A stretch of 64,000 nucleotides of DNA from Anisus vortex (Eukaryota; Mollusca; Gastropoda; Planorbidae): positions 11,839,994 to 11,903,993 of the forward strand of contig OX421508.1 in the NCBI GenBank assembly GCA_949126835.1. Direction: 5' to 3'. How positions within the stretch are numbered: position 1 is the stretch's first letter; each line of letters opens with the position of its first letter. A program made the position numbers and the translations under genes. Shown one piece after another: positions 56,774 to 64,000 of the stretch. The notes under the pieces were generated by a model. The model saw only the letters and a program-made list of their open reading frames with translations. It had not been told where the DNA came from and did not search any database.

Positions 56774-57045
56774 GACATTGCTCATTGCAAAATTGAGCAA
56801 ATTTTGACTGATCCCACATTGTTCATTGCGAAATTAAGCCACTTTTGACTGATCACACATTGATCATTGCGAAATTAAGACAATTTTGACTGATCTCACA
56901 TTGCTCATTGCGAAATTGAGCGACTTTTGACTGATCTCACATTGCTCATTGATAAATTGAGCAACTGTTGACTGATCCCATATTGATCATTGCAAAATTG
57001 AGAAAATTTTGACTTATCCCACATTGCTCATTGCAAAATTGATCC
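56774..57045 (+). repeat. 41-bp tandem repeat, about 6.6 units
   Basis: Unit 'CACATTGCTCATTGCAAAAT' plus 'TGAGCAATTTTGACTGATC', diverged between units by several bases each. Confidence 0.85.
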
Positions 57046-57060
57046 CTTCAGTGAAGACGG

Positions 57061-57132
<72 letters not shown>

Positions 57133-57145
57133 AATATGTATACAT

Positions 57146-57179
<34 letters not shown>

Positions 57180-57240
57180 TGAGAGAGATAGATAAATAGA
57201 TAGATTGATTTATTGATAGATTGATTGATTGATTGATATG
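57061..57240. repeat. (AT)n, (GA)n and (GATT)n simple repeats
   Basis: About 34 AT units, then GAGAGA and GATTGATT runs. Confidence 0.95.
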
Positions 57241-58300
57241 TAGATATAGGTTAATTATTTGTAGCGAAAAAGAACTGAATTAAAACTGTAAAGGGGGTCA
57301 ATAAAATTACTTTTATTTTTTATTTGCATATATAACAAAAATATTTGCAAAAAACTTCAGTCCACTTTCTCTATAATTGCTCCGTCCGTGAGCCAACCTA
57401 TTGTCACATCCCTCTTACTCCATTACATCCGTACAAACAATTCCAACCTATTGCTCTCGCAAACTTTCTCCCACTCAATCCTGTTGCCGCCTTCATATTT
57501 CCCTTCACCACGTCCACCTCCATTTAGTTTTTTCATTTTGATATCACTTGTTTGCGAGTCCGTCTTACATTAGACATTTCCATAGAAAGCAGTTTTACTT
57601 TCATATATTTAATTCAACATTTATTAGAATCAGGAGAAAAAATGTATTTTCATCTATACAAGAAATAATATCTGCAATGAATAAATTCTAAAAAACGCTT
57701 CAGGTTGTCCATCATATTTTTTTTACTTTTTGAACATTGCAATTGTTGTTATTTCGTCCAGGATATATTTTTTTTTTTACTTATTCAATAAGTTCTAAAA
57801 TAAAGTAAATTCTAATAAATATTTCTTTTTTTTTCCTTGCGCAACCAAAAAGGCTGTCTGATTAGACTTCTACACTCCTACTTTTGCATTAAAGGTTTTT
57901 GCAATATACAACTTTTGATTTTAATTTTAATTTTTTTAATGAGAAAATCATAGCGATTAAATAAAACGGAATCGTATAGTACAAAAGAAAATCGGGAATT
58001 CCGAAAAGAAGTCATTCGAGTCATCAAATAGCAGAGATAGTAAAGTAAGCGGTCCATCTTATTATAGTCGTTGATTTTATCAAACGTAATGATTGTTGGA
58101 AATGGAACCATTCCGGTTTCGTAAAGTATTCCTAGTTTAGATACAGATTAAAACATTTTTTGTCTCATTTATTAGGCTATCCTTTAAGTTAAAGATCACG
58201 TCTTCTGTACAAAAGATTATTGCGTCATTTTTGTATCCACGGCCTTCTGTTTTTAGTAGGTCTACAAATAATTTTAATGTCCTGGTTTTCCTAAATTGTT
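57241..58300. other. AT-rich spacer without a gene
   Basis: Only short chance frames are present. Confidence 0.5.
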
Positions 58301-58309
58301 CAGGCAAAT

Positions 58310-58440
58310 AACTAATAATGCATGAATTTATTCTATATACATAAATGTTACTGGTACATATTATTTAAATGTATTAGACATAAACCAGCTACTGCATGTA
58401 TTTATGGAATATACTTAAATGTTACTGGTACACATTTGTG
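58310..58440 (+). repeat. Copy of the 70-74 bp GCATGTATTTAT repeat
   Basis: Two units around 'GCATG.ATTTAT' and 'AAATGTTACTGGTAC', related to 59593-59735 and 62721-62770. Confidence 0.65.
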
Positions 58441-59592
58441 ACGTGCTGGTCAAAGTTGATGCGTCACCGAGCCTTTAATTAGCATAGGCTATCAGTGCAG
58501 ACTTAGTGGATAACTCAGAAGGTACACAGGTGATGGGGAGGGGTGAAAATGAAAGGTTATCTAGATGGTATGTGGTCCTTTAATGCTGATGATTTCTAGG
58601 TGATTTTTAAGACAAAATTTATAAACAGGTTTCTGTGGCTCGCATAAATACGTAGGTTGAGTTAAAACTGCTGACTAATTGACACCGTCACTGGCATCAC
58701 ACATACACGTATCATATAAATTAAAGCAAGGCAAAGTATAGCACACTGATGATTTTATTCACATGAAGATCGGTATTCAATTAAAAATGTCATGGGCAAA
58801 ACCAATCATTAGCTGAACAGATATAATCCAATACAGTTGATAGCAGTAGGTTTAGACTTAGACCTCAGAAGGGCCGGAGGCCGCCGTTCATGGGCGCGAT
58901 CCTCCTCGTAGGCCGTCTACTGCCAAACTGACGCGAGGGGGCGGCCGGCCGGCCTTCGAAGTCAAAGGTTCTTCTTTCTCGGTTGGCGGTCGGAAGTCAT
59001 TGGGTTTCGACCAGGGAAACAAGACACAGAGTTATAATTTCGTATACGTGTGACATTGTTTGAGTTGGACAATGGGCGGCGGGAGAAAAGGGGAGGAGGG
59101 GGAAGTTCATGGGTGGCGAAATCCAAGCATGATTGCGTCATGTTTGACCTTGGTGTGTTCCGCACCTCTGCGTGGTATGACCACGAGGGGGAGGGGAAAT
59201 GGGGTCGTAGGCTAAACGCCAGCCCGTAAGATGATAATACCAATGTAAGCATAATAATGATAGGAATAAATGATAACATTAAAAACGATAATAGCAATAT
59301 CGTATGAGATTATTGATATAAATGTAAGCATAAAATGAATAGGCCTACTGACAACGAAAAGCAATGTAAAAATACATAAAATATGTAACATGTGCAAAAG
59401 CTAAATGATTTGGTCATTCAGTTGAAATAATGATAGGTAGATATGTGCATTCAATCATTCACTCAGTAATCGCTATAATTGTAAGCAAATTTGTACAGGC
59501 GATTAATCTTTATGAGAGTAGATTATATACGAACACTTCCTTAATTTCGTGTGGCGTTAATCTTGTTAGAGACACGAAAACGCTACAACATT
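58441..59592. other. Spacer with a GC-rich patch
   Basis: 58868-58965 is strongly GC-rich (GGCCGGAGGCCGCC, GGCGGCCGGCCGGCC), and 59080-59110 is purine-rich. No coding frame is convincing; an old repeat or a regulatory island are both possible. Confidence 0.35.
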
Positions 59593-59735
59593 ATTTAAAT
59601 GTATTAGACATATAACAGCTGCTGCATGTATTTATTGTATATACATACATGTTACTAGTACACAATGACATGTCTTAAATGCACAATACCAGCTACTGCA
59701 TGTAATTATTGTATATACATACATGTTACTAATAC
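59593..59735 (+). repeat. 70-74 bp tandem repeat interrupted by the 3 kb TIR element
   Basis: Units start CAGCTGCTGCATGTATTTAT at 59616 and 59690, and the second is completed at 62721. A third starts at 62743. Confidence 0.7.
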
Positions 59736-59908
59736 GGTGCTCGGTAAATTTCGCAACGGTATTTTCGTCAACGGTATTTTCGGCAAGGTAATTTTGGCAA
59801 AGGTAATTTCGGAATAGGTGAATTCGGCAAAACACGCAAAGCGGTAAAATTGGCAACGGTAAAATTGGCAATCACATAATTTCCACTGTTTTTATTAAAA
59901 GTATTGCT

Positions 59909-60170
59909 TAGACTACACTCTAGTCTATGGATAGGCAACCTTTGCAATGCGTGCCATAATTGGCAAGCAGATCGTTTTTAAATGGCACATGAAAGACCAC
60001 CAAAATGGTGAAAAAAGCATGATAACATTAAGGAGCACTTTGGCACGTTATTTAACGTGATTTAATGATCAAAGAAAACATTTTAAATGGGCGCCAAATG
60101 TAGCCTTTCCCCAGCCCCGTCGTTTCTCCCCCCCCCCTTAATTTACGCCTCGGCAAAGGTAAAGGTAGGC
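59909..60170. repeat. hAT-like repeat H, copy 1
   Basis: 'TAGACTACACTCTAGTC' followed by GGCAACCTTTGCAATGCGTG and 'GCACTTTGGCACGTTATTTA'. About 90% like 60845-61124. Confidence 0.55.
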
Positions 60171-60844
60171 CTATGTGTGTAAGGTATATAATCTGACTTT
60201 ACGCATGAAAGCATACGTTTGTCTCCCCTACGATATTTTAACTCAGTCTAACTGACCTCCACCCCTGCATGGTATGATACCGGTTGTGTAAACAAGAGCC
60301 AACGTAGAATGCCCCCTCCCCTCCCGCCCTTGACCAAGACCATCGTAAGTACTTACCCGACTCCCCTTACGAAGTTCTGCCAATTCAAATATTAGTGACC
60401 CCAGGCTACAGCAGGAAAAAAGGTGTGATTATGGGGTCAAGGAGACGTTTTTTTTGTTGCTAGTTGTTGTTTTTTGTTGTTGCTAGTTAAAAGCTATTCT
60501 TTATGTCAATACATTTATATTTGATTTTTTTGTAAAAATATTCACACAATATTTTATAAAATTTGTCTTTTATATTTACATTATTTTGCTTAGGATACTT
60601 GTATTTAAATAATATAAACGTATATGCCTAGTAGTATCTTCTTATCATTTTTATTCGTATATAATCAACATGTTTCATATTAATTTGATGAACAAGACAT
60701 TGATATAGTTTCAAGTCATAGATGTGGAAACAGTATTGCGGGAGAGTAGACTTACTTCCAGAAAGAGAAAAAAGTAGACTAAACAGAAATTTTATGCATT
60801 GGTGAATTTTAGGGCTTACGCCTATAACCTGCTTTTTAAGTCTT

Positions 60845-61124
60845 TTGGTTAGACTACACTCTAGTCCATGGATAGGCTACCTATGCAATGCGTGCCATAC
60901 TTGGCACGCAGAGCGTTTTTAAATGGCACATGAAAGACCACCAAAATGGTGAAAAGAGCATGATAGGCTAATATTAACGAGCACTTTGGCACGTTATTTA
61001 ATTTAACGTCATCTAATGATCAAAGTCAAACATTTTAAATAGGCGCCAAATGTACCACTTCCCCAGCCTCGGCGTTTCTCTCCCCCCCCCCACTTAAGTT
61101 ACGCTTCGGCAAAGGTCAAGGTAG
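60845..61124. repeat. hAT-like repeat H, copy 2
   Basis: Direct copy of 59909-60170 with small indels and a similar C-run before its end. Confidence 0.55.
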
Positions 61125-61234
61125 GCAAAAACGAACACAGTGGTATGCGAATGTTCTTGACCGGTTACGTCAAGGAGAGTTAAAGAATTACTTTGCTGAC
61201 CTATAGGCCTATTCTCTCAACACAGGTTGTTGAG

Positions 61235-61262
61235 TGTGTGTGTGTGTGTGGGGGGGGGGGGA
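61235..61262. repeat. (GT)n plus poly-G run
   Basis: GTGTGTGTGTGTGTG directly followed by about 12 G. Confidence 0.9.
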
Positions 61263-61846
61263 AACATGGCCACCATAAAACATTTTATCACATTCCATTG
61301 CAGTCGGCTATTTGCCGTCAATCAGTACCCTACCTTTTTGTCTTTGTAGTTTTAAACCGTGTACCAGTTTTAAACCTTGTACCTTCTATGTTATAACGAT
61401 ACAAGTATACATTACTTAGACATAAAGGCCTACAACAATACATATTTTTAGTTGGCTATATTTGATATAGAAACCTCGATAACTTACAAGAGATTTGTAG
61501 CTAAATGTGCCTTCTAGACTAAGTAAATTGGTTTAAACATTGAAAGTACGTTTATACAATTTATTAGGCTACCTATTAAATGTTTTATTTACAACTTTCG
61601 TTTGCAATATAATTTAAATATATAAGACAAGTAAATAACTAAATTACTTGTTTCAAAATTGTACTAATAAAATGAAATCCAATATCATAATCAATGTTTT
61701 GATAGAAAGACTGATTTGTCTAACTATCAAAAACAATGTTCTGGGATTAAAAAAGAATTTAAACGAATACCGCCCCCCCCCCCCAACCTCTTTTAGTTTT
61801 CACTGCTTAGCCTGGTGCTACCAAGCTGGTCACTAACAATTTAATC

Positions 61847-61927
61847 GGTGGGAAGACGGGGGTGGGGAGACGGGGTGGGGAGATGGGGGTGGGGAGACGG
61901 GGGTGGGGAGACGGGGGAGGGAGGGTC
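61847..61927 (+). repeat. G-rich minisatellite
   Basis: About five units of GGGGGTGGGGAGAC. Repeated runs of four to five G could form G-quadruplexes. Another poly-G block is at 62009-62037. Confidence 0.8.
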
Positions 61928-62324
61928 TAGCGTTTGCTTTTGTTAACACGGCGAGTCTCATTCTGGAGTTTACGTAATATTGCATTGCCTTGTTTCCTTG
62001 TGCTATATACGGGGGGGGGGGGGGGGAGGGAGGGGGGTTTACATTATTTAAATGTTTTTTTTTTATGCATTAGTTAAATAACGTAAAAGTTTTTCTTAAA
62101 TTTAATTTTTAGTCAAACGAACTAATTAACTTTTTTTTGTTACCTAATTTGTTTACTTGATATATACATTTTTAGTGTCATTTTAGCACGTCTCATAAAC
62201 TCAACGACTGGGGCCCATCTCCTCCGCCTTCCTCATGTTACGCTATTGCAAACATGTCACAAATCAGGCACTTTCTATAATGCTAACTCCATTTCGTGCC
62301 ATTAGCTTCATTTAGTAGACTAGA

Positions 62325-62545
62325 GCAGGGGTCGACAAATTTTAGATAATAGTGTGCCAAAGTAGCATTTCTAAATCTTTCAGGGTGCCAACGGCCTTAA
62401 TGTCATCCTGCTCTTTTCATGCAGAAGATACTTAAACTTCCTTTATGTTGGTCTTTCACGTAAAATGTAAAACCATACTGCGTGCCAAGTCTAGCACGCA
62501 TACCGTAGGTTGCCCTCCCCGGACCAGAGTGTAGTCCTACCAATA
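62325..62545. mobile_element. hAT-like MITE of the H family
   Basis: Starts CAGGGGTCGACAAATTTTAG and ends ACCGTAGGTTGCCCTCCCCG, imperfect inverted ends of the CAGGGGTCGGCAACCT type. 'CGTGCCAAGTCTAGCACGCA' near its end matches the start of the two other H copies (inverted) and a fragment at 16345-16395. Confidence 0.5.
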
Positions 62546-62810
62546 AGGTCACTAAAAACAGTGGATATGTTAAGTTTGCCAAATTTACCGTTGCCAAAAT
62601 CACCGCTTTGATCGTTTTGCCGAAATTACCGTTTCCGAATTTACCGTTGCCAAAATTACCTTGCCGAAAATACCGTTGGCGAATATACCGTTGCCAAATT
62701 TACAGTGATTCTACTAATACACATGTCTTAACTGTACTATACCAGCTACTGCATGTATTTATTGTATATCATCAATATATATAATTACCGTCAGTTTGTT
62801 TATATGTTTG

Positions 62811-62812
<2 letters not shown>

Positions 62813-62865
<53 letters not shown>
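62813..62865. repeat. (TA)n microsatellite
   Basis: About 26 TA units directly left of the probable solo LTR. Confidence 0.95.
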
Positions 62866-62869
<4 letters not shown>

Positions 62870-63464
62870 ACGTATCTCGGTGATAGATGAATGACTTACC
62901 AGAGTATTGACCTTTGCCATAAGTGCGTATTAAATATTAAAAGAGAGGCTAAGGTTTGACGTCATGTTCTGAGGGAAGTTTGAACCTAAATCATCGGTCT
63001 TCCGTCTACCCCATGGAAATTGAGAATTAGATTCTAAATCGCATTAACCTATGTCGCAGTTGAATTGTAATGCGTGTTAGGACCCCGTGGAACCTTCGAC
63101 GATAGTTTTCTTAGCAAAGCTCCCTACTTAAAATAATAAGTTTAGTTCTAACGTTTGTCGACAGTAGTCGCTATATTTGCACCTGTATATTTTTTGACTC
63201 CTGTGTATCGCCTATTTTGATGTACATATATGAAGTTTATATTGAGTCTACAATTTAAATAAATTTGTTTATTAAACAACTGAAGTTGTTTCATCTATCA
63301 TTGTTGAACGAGAGGTGTTGAAAATAATTATACAGATTATAACTATGTTACTGCATAAACCTGTCAGTCAAGAAACCTCTAGCTTGGACTCCAGATCAGC
63401 AGAATCTAGAGACTTCTAATAAAGATACAACTACCAATTGAATCCGATTTAACGAGTCCTAACA
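62866..63464. mobile_element. Probable solo LTR
   Basis: TGTTACGTATCTCGG at the left and GAGTCCTAACA at the right give TG...CA ends with ATAT on both sides, though the left flank is TA repeat so the duplication is weak. 'AATAAATTTGTTTATTAAAC' inside could be a polyadenylation region. No partner LTR is in the window. Confidence 0.45.
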
Positions 63465-63629
63465 ATATTTATATGTATATTTTTGTTCGCTATAGGCTCC
63501 GAGGCCGTTTGACCGATCAGTACAAACGATAAATGTATAAATTGGAAACGTCCTCCATTTTTTGTTACATTATACAAACAATATCAATAAACAATAAACA
63601 ATACAAACTAATCAGCGAATGTTAAGGTT
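63465..63629. other. Short spacer
   Basis: AT-rich, nothing recognised. Confidence 0.4.
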
Positions 63630-64000
63630 CTAAACTGAACGCCATTTCAGAAAGATGTCTCTTTGAAATGCAATATAATTATCATTATATTGTTTTTCGG
63701 GATTGGGTTTTCACGTTCTGCGAAATATTATGTTGTTATTTATTTTTCTGATATAATTTTTTTAACTGTTTTGTATTTGTGTTTGTTTTTTTTTCTTTTG
63801 GTAGTATTATTGTTTATTTAATATTATTTATAAGAATTCAGAAGCTTGACGACAACAATACATATACATGTTCCAAGGCCAGCAGACCGTAAAAAAATAA
63901 AATAAAATAAATAAATACTGAAAGAAACGTTCTCAGTTTTTATTGTAATTTTGTTTGTTATTTTTCATTCTCTTTTAACAAAACATATTCGTTTCTCCGT
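63630..64000 (+). mobile_element. Helitron-like element cut by the window end
   Basis: Matches the minus-strand copy at 35322-35735 from 'GTTAAGGTTCTAAACTGA' on and stops at 'TTCGTTTCTCCGT', the first part of the 3' hairpin. Confidence 0.6.

Larger units (their letters stand above)
59736..62711. mobile_element. 3 kb element with about 140-bp inverted repeats and 9-bp target duplication
   Basis: TACTAATAC flanks both sides (59727-59735, 62712-62720). The inverted ends (59736-59880 and 62573-62711) align along their length and are built from a 15-bp subunit GGCAACGGTAATTTC with variants. Long inverted ends and 9-bp duplications suggest a MULE or foldback type. The interior holds no transposase but three copies of a hAT-like repeat. 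Confidence 0.65.

Noticed and set aside
58868..58965. GC-rich patch as a CpG-island promoter
   Set aside because: It is short, with no transcript-like or coding feature beside it; I left it as an unexplained patch.
1..64000. tRNA or rRNA genes
   Set aside because: I saw no cloverleaf with proper A and B boxes and no rRNA core motifs; repeat R has weak B-box-like words (GGTT.TCGAGAC) but no convincing tRNA fold.

Overview
The window is eukaryotic, AT-rich, repeat-dominated DNA. I see no convincing host gene, tRNA or rRNA; every long reading frame belongs to a transposable element. The mix (RNase H-bearing I/Nimb-like and RTE-like non-LTR elements, Ty3/Gypsy elements, hAT, MULE, piggyBac-like and TTAA elements, Helitrons, many microsatellites) fits an animal, probably a lophotrochozoan such as a mollusc. 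That taxon is an inference, not a proof.

Layout. 0.3-2.4 kb: an LTR-like repeat and a decayed MULE transposase (minus). 2.65-8.13 kb: a TTAA-flanked piggyBac-like element carrying a 5'-truncated I-like retrotransposon (minus), a small MITE and a copy of dispersed repeat R. 8.5-10.1 kb: a 1.6 kb array of an 8-bp repeat. 11.2-14.1 kb: two decayed I-like copies (plus). 14.8-15.3 kb: a hAT MITE with perfect 8-bp target duplication. 17.1-21.4 kb: an I-like fragment, a 47-bp minisatellite and the left end of Gypsy A, present as a tandem duplication.

19.7-34.9 kb: a three-level nest. Gypsy A (minus) sits in the minisatellite with GCAT target duplications. LTR element B (gag-protease only) sits in the integrase region of A with CTGAC duplications. 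A 5'-truncated RTE-like element with an open reverse transcriptase frame sits in the left LTR of B. 35-39.6 kb: Helitron-like elements, an LTR/gag fragment, an inverted copy of the minisatellite segment and a second MULE copy. 44.9-51.5 kb: Gypsy C, nearly intact, LTRs about 99% identical, inserted in a tandemly duplicated hAT remnant. 52.6-56.6 kb: two Helitron 3' ends in inverted arrangement enclosing two copies of repeat R and a 2.16 kb TTAA element. 56.8-64 kb: tandem repeats, a 3 kb element with long inverted repeats and 9-bp target duplications, a probable solo LTR and a Helitron copy cut by the window end.

The most notable biology is the domain order of Gypsy A and C: protease, integrase, then reverse transcriptase and RNase H. 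That is the reverse of the usual Ty3/Gypsy order and matches the Gmr1-like group. Element B, an LTR retrotransposon with only gag and protease, and repeat R, which keeps a Cys/His-rich open frame in three copies, are the next best leads. Because elements sit inside repeated sequence, several insertions can be checked against paralogous empty sites within this window.
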